From IMG/VR virus record IMGVR_UViG_3300035698_003393, positions 1 to 48,713 of that record: a DNA stretch of 48,713 nucleotides; one strand, written 5' to 3'. Both the position numbers and the translations under genes were made by a program. Position 1 is the first letter of the stretch. The number at the start of each line of letters is the position of its first letter. Positions 29,691 to 39,357 of this stretch are shown one piece after another. The notes under the pieces are model-generated. The model worked only from the letters and a program-made list of their open reading frames with translations, did no database searches and was not told the origin of the DNA. The stretch is from a virus.

Positions 29691-30926
29691 ATGGGTAGTT
29701 GGCAAAATCCGGGGATCAAAATACCAGGTCCTCAAGCAGCTCATACTGAAGTGCGTAGAGCATTTCAGCAGATCATTCAGAAGCTTGGTATCTCAAGCAA
29801 CAACATGGTATTCGGACAGCCTATATCTACCGCTACTGCCCTACGATTCTTAGCAACCTCAGCAGACAAAAGCGTGGTCACAATTGCCCTGAGTGATAGA
29901 CTGAATGATACAGCTAATCAAGTAATACTAACAGATAACAGCGATGGAACATTCACGCTATCACTACCCCAGGACATTCATTCTGGGGCCACGCCTACGT
30001 TTGCTGGGATGACAGTCACAGGATTCACAGGAGTCCTAAAGGCTGTGGCTGGTGTATTGACCAGTGACGCAGACCACGCTGATCTCAAGAACATCACTTC
30101 CGATCAACATCACGCTCAGTTACATTCAATAGCTAGCCATGATGACACGACTGCTACAGGGGCAGAGCTTGAGACGCTGACGAACAGTAGCGATGCTGAC
30201 GCACTGCATACACATTCACATGCTAACCTCACAGGTGTGGTGGCTGATCAGCATATTGATTGGACAAGTACGACAGAGAATCTTGAAACAACTGGTGATG
30301 TTCAAGCAGGCAGTGCAGCCTTTGGTGATGTGGCTGGCGGTGATTACACTGAATTTGAAATAGATGGGTCCATGGAGTTTCATGGTGACGCAACCGTATG
30401 GGATGACAAAGAGGGTGACCTTTTATCGAACCAGCGGTTAAACCCATCTGCTCACATAGCACTGGACAGTGCTGAAGCAGCTGTGACATTCAAAACTACT
30501 TGTGACACTGGGGATTATGTCTACATGAAACCACAGATACCACATCAGTGGAAACTTGGATCAAGTATTTATCCCCATGTGCACTGGTGGCAGACAACAG
30601 CAGCTCAACCGAACTGGTTGGTGCAATACAGATGGCAGCGTAATGGTCAAGCCAAAACTACAGTGTGGACAGACTACCCACTAAATACTAATCAATATAC
30701 ATGGGAGTCCGGGACGCTTATTCAACTGACCTATGGAGCTGCCTTAGCTCCACCAGCAAACTACAGCATGTCAGATATTATACAGCTACGACTTATACGG
30801 GACGTCGCTAATACTCAAGGTGAGTTTGTAGGTGCAGAGTCTAGCTCTGTAGATGCAGATGCTTTGAGTCTTGATTTTCATTACGAAATTGACACTTCGG
30901 GTTCACGTGCCCAGTATACTAAATAA
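29691..30926 (+). CDS. Tail fibre-like protein
   Basis: A 411-residue protein starting MGSWQNPGIKIPGPQAAHTEVR; AAGGAG lies six bases upstream. It has the His/Asp-rich collar motif of phage fibres (HADLKNITSDQHHAQLHS, DALHTHSHANLTGVVADQHIDW), and a C-terminal beta-rich domain (about 260-411) likely for trimer contact or receptor binding (HVHWWQTTAAQPNWLVQYRW). Probably attached to the tail. Receptor unknown. Confidence 0.75.
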   Translation: MGSWQNPGIKIPGPQAAHTEVRRAFQQIIQKLGISSNNMVFGQPISTATALRFLATSADKSVVTIALSDRLNDTANQVILTDNSDGTFTLSLPQDIHSGATPTFAGMTVTGFTGVLKAVAGVLTSDADHADLKNITSDQHHAQLHSIASHDDTTATGAELETLTNSSDADALHTHSHANLTGVVADQHIDWTSTTENLETTGDVQAGSAAFGDVAGGDYTEFEIDGSMEFHGDATVWDDKEGDLLSNQRLNPSAHIALDSAEAAVTFKTTCDTGDYVYMKPQIPHQWKLGSSIYPHVHWWQTTAAQPNWLVQYRWQRNGQAKTTVWTDYPLNTNQYTWESGTLIQLTYGAALAPPANYSMSDIIQLRLIRDVANTQGEFVGAESSSVDADALSLDFHYEIDTSGSRAQYTK

Positions 30927-30935
30927 GGAGACATC

Positions 30936-31790
30936 ATGCCAACAGGACGACCAAACACAGTACTACCTGGAGCCGAGGCACCAACAGCAAGAGGCATGGC
31001 CCAGATGGCCTACCAAAAACAGGCCCAGTATGTACAGGATACCTTTAAAAAGCAGTGGGATTCCATAGCTGGTAAATCAAAAAAGCTCGGTGATAAGACC
31101 ACACGTGATCTATTGAATAAGCTACAACAGAAAGCTGGCGTAGCAGCACAGCGAATGACAAAGCAATTCAATGAGCAAAGCATGTACCTCGACCAGATAC
31201 AGTCGCTCTCCGATGCAGGCATGATATCAAATGGTGATGAGCTTATGTGGCGAGCAGTGGCTGGTAACGATGTAGCCAGGTCAATGTATCCTTCCCAAAA
31301 ACCGCAGTCGAGTATGGACAAGTTCAAACAAGAAGAGCAGAAGGGACGTATGCTTGATCGGGAACTGGAAAGATTCCAGGAGTCCGACACCAGAGGACGC
31401 TTCGCTAAGTGGCATGGTTTCGGTGGTGCTAAGACAGAGACCCAAACACAGACGTGGAATCCTGATAAGGGGAAGAGCGGTGGCTGGGACTGGAAGAAAT
31501 CCACTGCCTCAGAGGATTCATATTTTAAGCAGCTCAAGGGTATGCGTAAGCAGAATGAGTCCTTAAAACAGATCCTCCTATCTGGCGGTAAGCTGTCACG
31601 TAATGCAGCAACGATGGCACTCAAGCCGGGCAACCATAGTTCTTTCGTGGACAAGACCATATCACAGAGCATACAGCAGACGCCACCACCCAAGCCTCCT
31701 TCTCGTAGTGAGAAGCTGGCTGAGTATAGGCGGCTTGGTGGAAGTCAATCAGAGGCTGGCAGACAGTTTGCCGATAAACACTTGAGGTAA
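30936..31790 (+). CDS. Putative internal virion protein
   Basis: A 284-residue helical, Gln/Lys-rich protein starting MPTGRPNTVLPGAEAPTARGMAQ behind AAGGAGACATC. The C-terminal part has a Pro-rich stretch (QTPPPKPPSRSEK) and a final helix (AEYRRLGGSQSEAGRQFADKHL). Together with the 1209-residue protein after it, this fits the ejection-protein position of podoviruses. No family recognised. Confidence 0.55.
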   Translation: MPTGRPNTVLPGAEAPTARGMAQMAYQKQAQYVQDTFKKQWDSIAGKSKKLGDKTTRDLLNKLQQKAGVAAQRMTKQFNEQSMYLDQIQSLSDAGMISNGDELMWRAVAGNDVARSMYPSQKPQSSMDKFKQEEQKGRMLDRELERFQESDTRGRFAKWHGFGGAKTETQTQTWNPDKGKSGGWDWKKSTASEDSYFKQLKGMRKQNESLKQILLSGGKLSRNAATMALKPGNHSSFVDKTISQSIQQTPPPKPPSRSEKLAEYRRLGGSQSEAGRQFADKHLR

Positions 31791-31793
31791 CAA

Positions 31794-34700
31794 ATGGCTA
31801 TTAACTGGGATGACCTAGACAAAGAGGCGGGGATCAACTATTCTGATCTCGATAACGAAGCAGGGATTGCCCCTGTACCAACAGCATCCAAAATGTTAAA
31901 GGATGAAACGGTGCGGACCCAAGCTGCTGTTGAGGAAGTTCAGACGGAAGATCCCAGACAAAAAGAAATCGATGATGCACAACGACAGAACCTAATGCCC
32001 CGCAGTCTAATGCGATTGCCGGGCAGACAGGCACGTTATGCTAAAGTAGGACGTACCGAGAACGAGCAGTTCAAGGATGAACTCCGTACCGTACGGGACA
32101 CACAGGATGGCCCGGAACAAAAAGCAGCTAAAGTACGGGCTATCACAAAGCAACGTCTATCAGAAAAGGCAGAGAGATTCCAAGAAGTTATCCAATCTCC
32201 CTACGAGCTACAGGTTATGCTTGACGACGCGAAGGAACTTGATACACGTGGTAAGAAAATGTCACGTAGGCTAGATCGTGGTCTAGTTATGCTGGCTGGT
32301 GGTGGTGCCCATGTGCTTGAAGAACTTCAGAGCTGGGCCAAGGACGAAGTTACCTTCGGGGAAGAGGCCGGTAACTTAGCACGTGACATGCATAAGCTGA
32401 TAAACTCCCCATACATGCAGCCACGGGTTGATGACTGGGTAGACAAGTACCTTGGTGGTACAGTCGAATCAGGACCCTACATGGCAGCAGGACTGGCAGC
32501 AGCCGTAGTGACCAGAGGCAAGAGCATACCTGCATTGATCTCTGGTGCAATGGTTGCGTATGGGGTAGAGGGAAATTCTATATATCAAGACAATCTGGAT
32601 CAAGGACGTAGCGAAAAGGAATCACGTATCAGAGGTATGGTCGGTGGTTCTCTATCAGCCGGGGTAGAAGTCCTGGGCGGATCTGGTGCCAAGTACTTTG
32701 GCAAGGTCCAAACGAAAGTTGTAGGCAAGCTGGCTCGGGTCAAGCGTATGACGAGAGGGATCGTTGTCAATGCTTTGAAGGAAGGGATCGTTGAAGAGCT
32801 ACCCCAGGAGGTCATCGGTATGGTTATGGGTGGGAATCCCCCACGCAACGCTGATGGCTCCATCGACTACGATGGCATAGCCAACCAGCTGTTTGATGCT
32901 GCGGCCATTGGGACGTTCTCTGGTGGCTTCATCGATGTGTCCACCCGATCTATTACGGGTGCCAATCAGAATCTGAAGAAACGTGCCCTCATGGCTGAGG
33001 TCAAGGATATGAAAGCAGCTGAGGAAGCAAAAGCGGAGGCGGCTAAGGCAGAGCGTGAGGCAATAGTGGCTGAGCAAACCCAGGTTCAGGAGGACCATAG
33101 GTCGGATACAGTGGATCGCAAGGCACAGGCGGTCCTGGAGGCTTCAGCAGCCAAGAGTCTTGGCATGTCAGTTGAGCAATTCCGGGAAATTAGCCCGCAA
33201 ATGCAGCAAGAAGCTGTGAAACTTGTGCAACCTGTGCAAGTTGAGAACCAAGAAGGCACTGATATGCCTACAGAAGTGAAGACAGCTCATGACGCTGAGG
33301 CCGCACAGGCAGTAGGTATGACCCTCGAAGAGGCCACTGAGCTGCTTACCTACACCGATAAGGCCGGTGCCGTACAAACACCCAAACCTGGTTCGATCTC
33401 CAAGGCACGGCTGCTGACAAGTCCTCTGTATGCCGCGAATAAGGAGGGCAAGCTGAGTCCTACGCAACGGCTGAATCGGAAAGGTGTGATGAGCTTCGTT
33501 GATAAAATCAAACGCGGTGTCAGCACCATCAATGATTCCTTCACTACCGTGGAACGTATGCTTGAGCGACTGGATAATAAAGAGGGCGGACCACTACACA
33601 CATATTTCATGGGCCTACGTGACACAGCATACGAGCGTAAGGAAACCACGCAGGTTGCAGTGATGAATGCAGAGAAGGCACTGAGGGACATGGGTTTTAA
33701 GGCTGAGTGGATGTCTGATATTATGTCTATAAGAGAAGGCCTTGAACTTACCACTGCCAATAAGATGGGTGTGGCCATGTTGGCTAAGAATGATAAGGGT
33801 CGAAGGCAGGTCATAGAAGGAATGAAGTTGACCGAGGAGGAAGTAGATGGTATGGAAGCGTCACTCACTCCTGAGCAACAGAGCATAGTAAGCTACATGG
33901 AGGATATCTATGAGCGTCAGTGGGAGGATATTACTGAAGCTGCTATGGCGGCAGGTATGAATCCCAAGGACTTGCTGAAAGAAGCCTGGTACTCTCCTAT
34001 CGTACGTACAGATGTTGACTCTAGTGAACAGCACAACCTAGTGACAATGCTCACCAACCAGTTCACTCAAGAAAGCAAAATGCCGGACAAGAAGAATCTG
34101 GAGAAACGTAAGAACACAGCTGGCGAGATTGAGCTAGATGCGATATCCATGTTCATGCAAAACATTGCGATGGTAGAAGCTTTCAAAGCTATGGCACCCC
34201 TGGTAGCTGACATTAACAAAGTGACGTCTGATCAGAAGTTCGTCAAGGGATTGAATAGAGCCACACATGGGCAGGGTTCAAGGATACTGAACAAATGGAT
34301 CTCTGATACAGTGCGTGGACAGTCAGTTGATTCAGCACAGACAGCAGCAAAGATCAGTAAGCACCTGCGACACAAATCTATGGTGTACCTGTTGAATCAT
34401 AATATCATGATCTCTAGTAAGCAATGGATCTCTGTCTTCCAAGCTATGGCAGCAGACAAAGGCGTAGGACCGGCAATGATTGCCAACATGCCTGCGATCA
34501 TGAAGAACTTCAAAGAAGTGCAAGCTGAGGTTAAGGGCAAGTCACGTATGGTAAGGACCCGTGATTTTGATCGTGAGTTTCAACGTAAGGTAGATGCTGA
34601 ATCTATCAAGCGTACCATGGAAGGCAAGAAACGAGCTGATGAGAATGCAGTGAAGTGGATCAAAGACATCGATAACATTACAGTTGTACTGACATGGAAG

Positions 34701-35423
34701 TCACTGTACGATGTAAAGATGGCCAAGACTAAAGGAGACGAAGCCGCCTCAGTTAAGTATGCCGATAAGTGGGTAGCACGGACGCAGCCTATGGGTGACG
34801 CAGTTGACTTACCTGATTTCTTTAGAGGTGGTGAGCTGGCTAAGGTGTTGACATCCTTCCAACGTATGCCTAACCAGGTGTGGAACCTCGTCGCTCATGA
34901 CATCGTGGGTGCAACACAACGTGGTGACATTACGAAAACAGAAGCAGGGCGAAGGGCTCTGGTAAGTATAGTTATACCAGCACTGGTATTTGGTTTGATG
35001 CGAAGAGGAAGACCACAGAAGGATTGGGAGGAGCTGGTTGAGGATATGCTGTTGTACCCATTGGGTATCGTACCGCTAATTGGTAGTGCAGCTTCTGCCG
35101 CAGTGAAGGGATTCTCGGGACAAAGCTTCGTAGGCATGTTAGGATTCGAGGAGTTGGTAAAGGCTGCTAGGTCAGCAGTCGGTGGTAAAGCTAAGGATAC
35201 CCTGCTACATGGAGCTAAGTCAGTAGGGGCATTCACAGGAAAAATCGGAGCACAGGCGATGAGAACAGCCGAGGGGATTTATGATCTAGCGACAGATGAG
35301 ACCGATGATCCTCGCCGGTTGTTGTACAGTGAGTATGCTCTTAATGATAAAGATAAAAGCACATCAGGGTCAAGCTCCAGTCGAAGACCTCGACGCAAGA
35401 GCAGGCCATCAAGACGAAAGTAG
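31794..35423 (+). CDS. Large internal virion/ejection protein
   Basis: A 1209-residue protein starting MAINWDDLDKEAGINYSDLDNEAG, with a tandem duplicated 12-residue unit at the very start (INWDDLDKEAG / INYSDLDNEAG). Long helical middle with coiled-coil stretches (about 380-450), hydrophobic segments near 230-260 and 1060-1110, and a basic Arg/Ser tail. Size, helical content and position just before the lysis end fit proteins ejected into the cell with the DNA (like T7 gp16). I see no lysozyme motif. Confidence 0.65.
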   Translation: MAINWDDLDKEAGINYSDLDNEAGIAPVPTASKMLKDETVRTQAAVEEVQTEDPRQKEIDDAQRQNLMPRSLMRLPGRQARYAKVGRTENEQFKDELRTVRDTQDGPEQKAAKVRAITKQRLSEKAERFQEVIQSPYELQVMLDDAKELDTRGKKMSRRLDRGLVMLAGGGAHVLEELQSWAKDEVTFGEEAGNLARDMHKLINSPYMQPRVDDWVDKYLGGTVESGPYMAAGLAAAVVTRGKSIPALISGAMVAYGVEGNSIYQDNLDQGRSEKESRIRGMVGGSLSAGVEVLGGSGAKYFGKVQTKVVGKLARVKRMTRGIVVNALKEGIVEELPQEVIGMVMGGNPPRNADGSIDYDGIANQLFDAAAIGTFSGGFIDVSTRSITGANQNLKKRALMAEVKDMKAAEEAKAEAAKAEREAIVAEQTQVQEDHRSDTVDRKAQAVLEASAAKSLGMSVEQFREISPQMQQEAVKLVQPVQVENQEGTDMPTEVKTAHDAEAAQAVGMTLEEATELLTYTDKAGAVQTPKPGSISKARLLTSPLYAANKEGKLSPTQRLNRKGVMSFVDKIKRGVSTINDSFTTVERMLERLDNKEGGPLHTYFMGLRDTAYERKETTQVAVMNAEKALRDMGFKAEWMSDIMSIREGLELTTANKMGVAMLAKNDKGRRQVIEGMKLTEEEVDGMEASLTPEQQSIVSYMEDIYERQWEDITEAAMAAGMNPKDLLKEAWYSPIVRTDVDSSEQHNLVTMLTNQFTQESKMPDKKNLEKRKNTAGEIELDAISMFMQNIAMVEAFKAMAPLVADINKVTSDQKFVKGLNRATHGQGSRILNKWISDTVRGQSVDSAQTAAKISKHLRHKSMVYLLNHNIMISSKQWISVFQAMAADKGVGPAMIANMPAIMKNFKEVQAEVKGKSRMVRTRDFDREFQRKVDAESIKRTMEGKKRADENAVKWIKDIDNITVVLTWKSLYDVKMAKTKGDEAASVKYADKWVARTQPMGDAVDLPDFFRGGELAKVLTSFQRMPNQVWNLVAHDIVGATQRGDITKTEAGRRALVSIVIPALVFGLMRRGRPQKDWEELVEDMLLYPLGIVPLIGSAASAAVKGFSGQSFVGMLGFEELVKAARSAVGGKAKDTLLHGAKSVGAFTGKIGAQAMRTAEGIYDLATDETDDPRRLLYSEYALNDKDKSTSGSSSSRRPRRKSRPSRRK

Positions 35424-35433
35424 GTTCAACACC

Positions 35434-35613
35434 ATGTTGGAAGATGCAAAAGAACATGGAGGACACAAATGTGCCCTCCACGATATTGTCATTACGAAAC
35501 TACAGACTGATATGACCTGGGTGATCCATGCATTGGATACACAGAACAAGCACCTATGGGGTATCACTCTCGGGATCGTTTTGATTATGATCAAGGTCAT
35601 CATGTTCCCATAA
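35434..35613 (+). CDS. XhlA-like small membrane protein (lysis-associated)
   Basis: A 59-residue protein starting MLEDAKEHGGHKCALHDIVITK, with an N-terminal amphipathic helix and a C-terminal membrane segment (about 43-58, LWGITLGIVLIMIKVIMFP). This layout is that of XhlA-type hemolysin/holin-associated peptides. Weak ribosome site, so coupling to the upstream gene is possible. It is the last gene of the rightward operon; its end overlaps the convergent gene. Confidence 0.55.
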   Translation: MLEDAKEHGGHKCALHDIVITKLQTDMTWVIHALDTQNKHLWGITLGIVLIMIKVIMFP

Positions 35614-35916
35614 ATTCTCAGTACTCTCATAGCTGAAGTGATGTGCTTTGAGGTGGAGCTGCACAGCTTGATCAAGCAACACAATTAGGGGTTTAAGATT
35701 TAACCCTGTCTTATATACTTGTTCATGTGCTCGGCGGGTTTGATAGATCCGCCGGGCATTTTTTATAACTGAAAAAGGAACTAGGTAAAGTTCATCTTGA
35801 TACTCCCAAATCAATGGCTTCTTTGTAGGGCACAGAGCGTTCGAGTATTCAAGCTGTGGCTCTGTAGTCCGTACCCAGTGAACGTCGATCTTCCCTGACC
35901 CGTTAGTGTCGATCAT
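35554..35916 (-). CDS. Hypothetical protein with an EF-hand-like loop
   Basis: A 120-residue protein starting MIDTNGSGKIDVHWVRTTEP. The first 14 residues form a near-perfect calcium-loop pattern (D-T-N-G-S-G-K-I-D), though only one loop is present and it lies at the extreme N-terminus. The rest is mixed helical and ends acidic (DDLDHNQNDPESD). Start behind GGAGAAATAGC. The rightward terminator (35729-35764) and the end of 35434-35613 lie inside it on the opposite strand. Last gene of the leftward block. Confidence 0.6.
   Translation of the reverse strand: MIDTNGSGKIDVHWVRTTEPQLEYSNALCPTKKPLIWEYQDELYLVPFSVIKNARRIYQTRRAHEQVYKTGLNLKPLIVLLDQAVQLHLKAHHFSYESTENLWEHDDLDHNQNDPESDTP
35729..35764 (+). 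terminator. Rho-independent terminator of the rightward block
   Basis: GCTCGGCGG (35729-35737) pairs with CCGCCGGGC (35749-35757) over nine bases with one U-G, followed by ATTTTTT. It ends transcripts arriving from the virion genes and lies inside the convergent gene 35554-35916. Confidence 0.88.
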
Positions 35917-35917
35917 G

Positions 35918-36154
35918 CTATTTCTCCAGATCTGCCAGAAACTTCTGTACCCAGCCCTTGGTTGTGTACTTTGTTCCAGCTTTCATTTCCGTCTTGAGTA
36001 TAGTGACCTCGCCACTATAATTTAGTCGCCCAGTATAGGCCCAGTTGTATACCGTCTTACGGCTCTTTTTAACCCCAGTCAACTTCTTGATAAGGGCGGG
36101 GACCTCGCTAAGACGAATCTTCTGAACTATACTAGGGATCGGTGGTGTACTCAT
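35918..36154 (-). CDS. Small HTH (excisionase/MerR-like) DNA-binding protein
   Basis: A 78-residue protein starting MSTPPIPSIVQKIRLSEVPALIKKLTG behind AAGGGGAGCAC. The region SEVPALIKKLTGVKKSRKTVYNWAYTGRL reads as a helix-turn-helix with a wing (about 14-43), like small excisionase or Cox-type regulators. No integrase is present, so it is more likely a transcription regulator. Placed with other late-leftward genes. Confidence 0.7.
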   Translation of the reverse strand: MSTPPIPSIVQKIRLSEVPALIKKLTGVKKSRKTVYNWAYTGRLNYSGEVTILKTEMKAGTKYTTKGWVQKFLADLEK

Positions 36155-36431
36155 GTGCTCCCCTTGAATCATATAGATTTGGTTCTTTGTTCTGGATTAC
36201 CAGCACAGTTTCCCGTGGCGGTTTACCAACGACTACTGTTATCCAAATAGGTCGCTTACATCGTAGCGACTCCACCCGTATGCATTTCCCAATACCAAAA
36301 TTAGTCTGGCGACTTCCGAGATAATCGTAGTTGTCATATTCAAGAGCCTCCAGGATGGTTGGCCGATTGCGTAGGTGGCTTGTGATGTACTCCACCACGT
36401 CATGCTCAGTACGAAGATGTACTCCCTTCAT
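36132..36431 (-). CDS. Hypothetical protein
   Basis: A 99-residue protein (MKGVHLRTEHDVVEYITSHLRNRPTI...), mixed alpha/beta with a central KCIRVESLRCKRPIWITVVVG strand-rich part. Ribosome site is weak (AAGG ten bases upstream). It overlaps the membrane-protein gene by 26 bases and the HTH gene by 23. Unknown family. Confidence 0.6.
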   Translation of the reverse strand: MKGVHLRTEHDVVEYITSHLRNRPTILEALEYDNYDYLGSRQTNFGIGKCIRVESLRCKRPIWITVVVGKPPRETVLVIQNKEPNLYDSRGAHEYTTDP

Positions 36432-36978
36432 TGGGCACCATGCCTTTCTTGATAGTCAGTACCTGGGCTGTGACATCAGGCGTTTGAGCCTTAGCCACAA
36501 TGTCAGTGATCTCTGAGCGAACAACACCCTCCTCACGAACAAGATCAGGGACAAGGTCCTTGACGTTCTCGATACCTTGCACCAACTGCTTCTTGAACTT
36601 TCTGTTCCCAAGTAGTGCGAAGGCACCGACAGCAATCATTGCCACCACAGACAGCAGGCCTAGCAGCCAGGCGTACTTAATCACAGCCAGTGACATAGCC
36701 AGGGCACAACCTCCAGCTGCACCCACTGCCATACCAAGCTTAGGGTTGCCAATGAAGGCAATGAACACGGCCCCACTGATGGCTATGATCCCAAGATATG
36801 GAATGCTTGTCACTGACACCAGGGCAGTTAAGATACTACCAGGTGTAGCCCCCGAGGGAGCTGTGATACTTGGTGGACTTATGCCGTGACATCCCGAACA
36901 TGTTATACCTGCTGTTATTATGGCCATAGCCAGCAGTATCCATATAATGTAGGCAATGATTCTTTCTAGTCTATTCAT
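36406..36978 (-). CDS. Multi-pass membrane protein
   Basis: A 190-residue protein starting MNRLERIIAYIIWILLAMAIITAG. Four hydrophobic segments are visible (about 6-26, 50-72, 77-98, 100-121), followed by a charged cytoplasmic-type tail (about 125-190). The first segment ends in ITCSGCHG, which has a possible lipid-attachment Cys but a poor lipobox. Could be a holin-like or superinfection-exclusion protein. Its start overlaps the primase-helicase stop (TAATG). Confidence 0.65.
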   Translation of the reverse strand: MNRLERIIAYIIWILLAMAIITAGITCSGCHGISPPSITAPSGATPGSILTALVSVTSIPYLGIIAISGAVFIAFIGNPKLGMAVGAAGGCALAMSLAVIKYAWLLGLLSVVAMIAVGAFALLGNRKFKKQLVQGIENVKDLVPDLVREEGVVRSEITDIVAKAQTPDVTAQVLTIKKGMVPNEGSTSSY

Positions 36979-39299
36979 TATTCACCTCCATCGAATTTGT
37001 TTAGGGCATATTCATTTAGTTTTATGCCCTTATAGATATATTCTTTTGATGACAACCTTCCTTGCACGATACGTCCCATAGCAGCTGACTTCAGTTTCCT
37101 ACCAAAGTGTACCTTAACGCCAGCCTTATACCCAGAGTCGTCGGCCCACTTGGTCCACATATCAAACAGCTTGTCCTTTGATACATTAGAACCTTTCTCA
37201 TACTCACAACACTCCTCTATGAACGTCGCTACAGGTGACGCCATCTCAATAAAGTCTTCCATGGTTTCACGCCCTGTCTTTGGCTCTGTGAAACGTCCCT
37301 GTTGTCGAAGGTCAGCAAGTCCACGCAGTGCATAATTCATCAGCAGCCCTGCACCTGCTTCGTTTCGTAACCGTCCACGCAGTGTGAAATCTTCACGTCC
37401 TATGTAGCTCTTATTGAAATCAAGTATAAGCATCCTTGCAGCCATAGCATTTGAGCTATCAATAAAAAATGGAAGCTCGTTCATAGCGAACGTGAATCTA
37501 ACCTTAAGTTGAACAGAAGCAAGGGCATCTATTCGCTTACGGTTTACGCCAACGGTATCCTCACCGATGATACGTAGTAGTTGTTCCATTGATATTCCAG
37601 CCACGCCTTTGCCTGGTGAACGAGTGTCACCAATAAAACAACACTGCTTATTCAGCATCGGTTGACGCCCGAACTCGGTAGCCAGGTCTTCGAATCGGAT
37701 AGCACAGCACTGATCAATCCCGACCATGTGCTGGATCATCTCTACAATGGTGCTCTTCCCTGATCGTGGCACACCCTGCATAAGCATAAACTTTTGTTGG
37801 CTTGTGTCAGCTACCAGATTGTAACCGAACCACTGTTGCATTAACCGTATCCTTTCTTTGTCACCCTCGAATACATCCTCGAAGAAACTCTCAGCAAGTG
37901 GTGACTCTTTCGATTCATCGAAGTCGTAAGGTAGTGCGAATGCTGAGAAGTATCGTGGATCAGGTTTGTATAGTACAATCTCACCCTTGCAGTATTTGTC
38001 AACATCAAGTAACCCATTATTGAATGCTATAAGACTATGCACTTCAGGCATATCAGCTACCCCGTCTATCCATGATGGCATCTGTCCTGTCACCGGGCAG
38101 CTCTTACTGAATGCATCAATGACATCTGATACCCTGCGTGCTGATGATTTTAACGGTACAACTTTAGGATCTCCATTTTGTCCTAACACGATTGCCTGCT
38201 TACCTTCCAGGAAATTGTAGATCCCACCACGTAGCACGGACTTGTGAATTTCCTTGTAACTTTTGCCGTCCCAACCGAGAAACAACCCCTTGAAGTCACG
38301 TAAGGTTAGAATCTCATCCACTGTGTATCTACTTTGCAAGAATTTGTCAGCGATTAATGATGGGTCATCTGACTCCAATACAGTGTCGGGCAGGTCCGTC
38401 ATAGTGACTGCATGTTCTTCAATGTATGCCAGCAACTCTTCCTGAGTGAGGCCAGCCTGCACCCATCCACGCAGATCCTTATGCTCTTCGGGTGGCATTA
38501 TCATTTTAATAGTGGTTAGATCCCTCAATTCCACGCACGCTTTCTGTACACCATCGTAACCCGGCCAGATCTCCTTACCTATCTTGGTTACTTGCTTATC
38601 GTTCTCACCCACCATGATGAGGACATGACCACGCAACGGCATCTTACGCAGCTCAGCTATGCCGCCCGTATTCGACGGCCTACCGATTGTCACGAAGCCA
38701 ATTGAATGGCCAGCAATTACATCTGACCCACCTTCAACACTCAGGTAGGGCATCTTAGTATCAGGTAGCACAGTGGACGTCACTCCAAGCTTATCACCAC
38801 CTGTCTTTAGTTCATGAATCCATCCATTCGATGTGGATCTCTTCGATCCTTTCCCCACCTTTGTACACAGCACAATAGCTGGGTCCCTCGGATTATCACG
38901 ATCTACCATACAGAATTTACTCTTACCACAGATCGGGCATGGTAGTGCTGCGGTGGTTCTAGTCCAGTTATGGGAACCAGGCTTAAACGCTCCAGTGGTT
39001 TTAGCATAGTGTGGATTGAACACGAATGTTAACCCACGCTTACTGCCTTTCGCACAGAGCTTTTGCCCCGTATCAATATGCCGGTATTGAAAACCAACGA
39101 TGTCACCCTTAGCATTCCGCTCTGGAAATACCCATGAGTGACGATCCGGGTGATAGCCTATACCTAAATCCTTTATTGCATCGATACTGAGTGAGTCCCC
39201 TAGTGTGACTCGTAGTAACTCAAGTAATCCTGGGAAGGCTACGGCATTCGCTTGGTACAGTTCGTACAGTTCAGCCATCCCTAGTTTTTTCTTTGCCAT
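36978..39299 (-). CDS. Primase-helicase (D5/P4-like, Toprim plus SF3)
   Basis: A 773-residue protein. The N-terminal half has a zinc site (CPICGKSKFC, about 121-130) and a Toprim-like fold (LSVEGGSDVIAG 186-197, VLIMVGEND 226-234) for primer synthesis. The C-terminal half is a superfamily 3 helicase: Walker A GVPRSGKST (509-517), a Walker B-type CCFIGDTRSPGKG, and the motif C asparagine FTFAMNELP. It would unwind the fork and prime the lagging strand for the family A polymerase. Ribosome site lies behind the hairpin 39317-39343. Confidence 0.88.
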   Translation of the reverse strand: MAKKKLGMAELYELYQANAVAFPGLLELLRVTLGDSLSIDAIKDLGIGYHPDRHSWVFPERNAKGDIVGFQYRHIDTGQKLCAKGSKRGLTFVFNPHYAKTTGAFKPGSHNWTRTTAALPCPICGKSKFCMVDRDNPRDPAIVLCTKVGKGSKRSTSNGWIHELKTGGDKLGVTSTVLPDTKMPYLSVEGGSDVIAGHSIGFVTIGRPSNTGGIAELRKMPLRGHVLIMVGENDKQVTKIGKEIWPGYDGVQKACVELRDLTTIKMIMPPEEHKDLRGWVQAGLTQEELLAYIEEHAVTMTDLPDTVLESDDPSLIADKFLQSRYTVDEILTLRDFKGLFLGWDGKSYKEIHKSVLRGGIYNFLEGKQAIVLGQNGDPKVVPLKSSARRVSDVIDAFSKSCPVTGQMPSWIDGVADMPEVHSLIAFNNGLLDVDKYCKGEIVLYKPDPRYFSAFALPYDFDESKESPLAESFFEDVFEGDKERIRLMQQWFGYNLVADTSQQKFMLMQGVPRSGKSTIVEMIQHMVGIDQCCAIRFEDLATEFGRQPMLNKQCCFIGDTRSPGKGVAGISMEQLLRIIGEDTVGVNRKRIDALASVQLKVRFTFAMNELPFFIDSSNAMAARMLILDFNKSYIGREDFTLRGRLRNEAGAGLLMNYALRGLADLRQQGRFTEPKTGRETMEDFIEMASPVATFIEECCEYEKGSNVSKDKLFDMWTKWADDSGYKAGVKVHFGRKLKSAAMGRIVQGRLSSKEYIYKGIKLNEYALNKFDGGE

Positions 39300-39316
39300 A
39301 TTTCACCAGAAGGAAG

Positions 39317-39343
39317 GAGGAGGGAAGAGGTTCCCCCCTCCTC
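39317..39343 (-). promoter_or_regulatory. Hairpin between ssDNA-binding and primase genes
   Basis: GAGGAGGG/CCCTCCTC (39317-39324 with 39336-39343) form a perfect 8-bp purine/pyrimidine stem. No T-run follows. It lies 15-45 bases before the primase-helicase start and could lower its translation relative to the gene before it. Confidence 0.5.
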
Positions 39344-39357
39344 AGTATCATTGACGT

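Noticed and set aside
31010-31693. 227-codon minus-strand frame inside 30936-31790
   Set aside because: Shadow of the plus-strand gene: no start signal, Cys/Ser/Leu composition typical of antisense frames.
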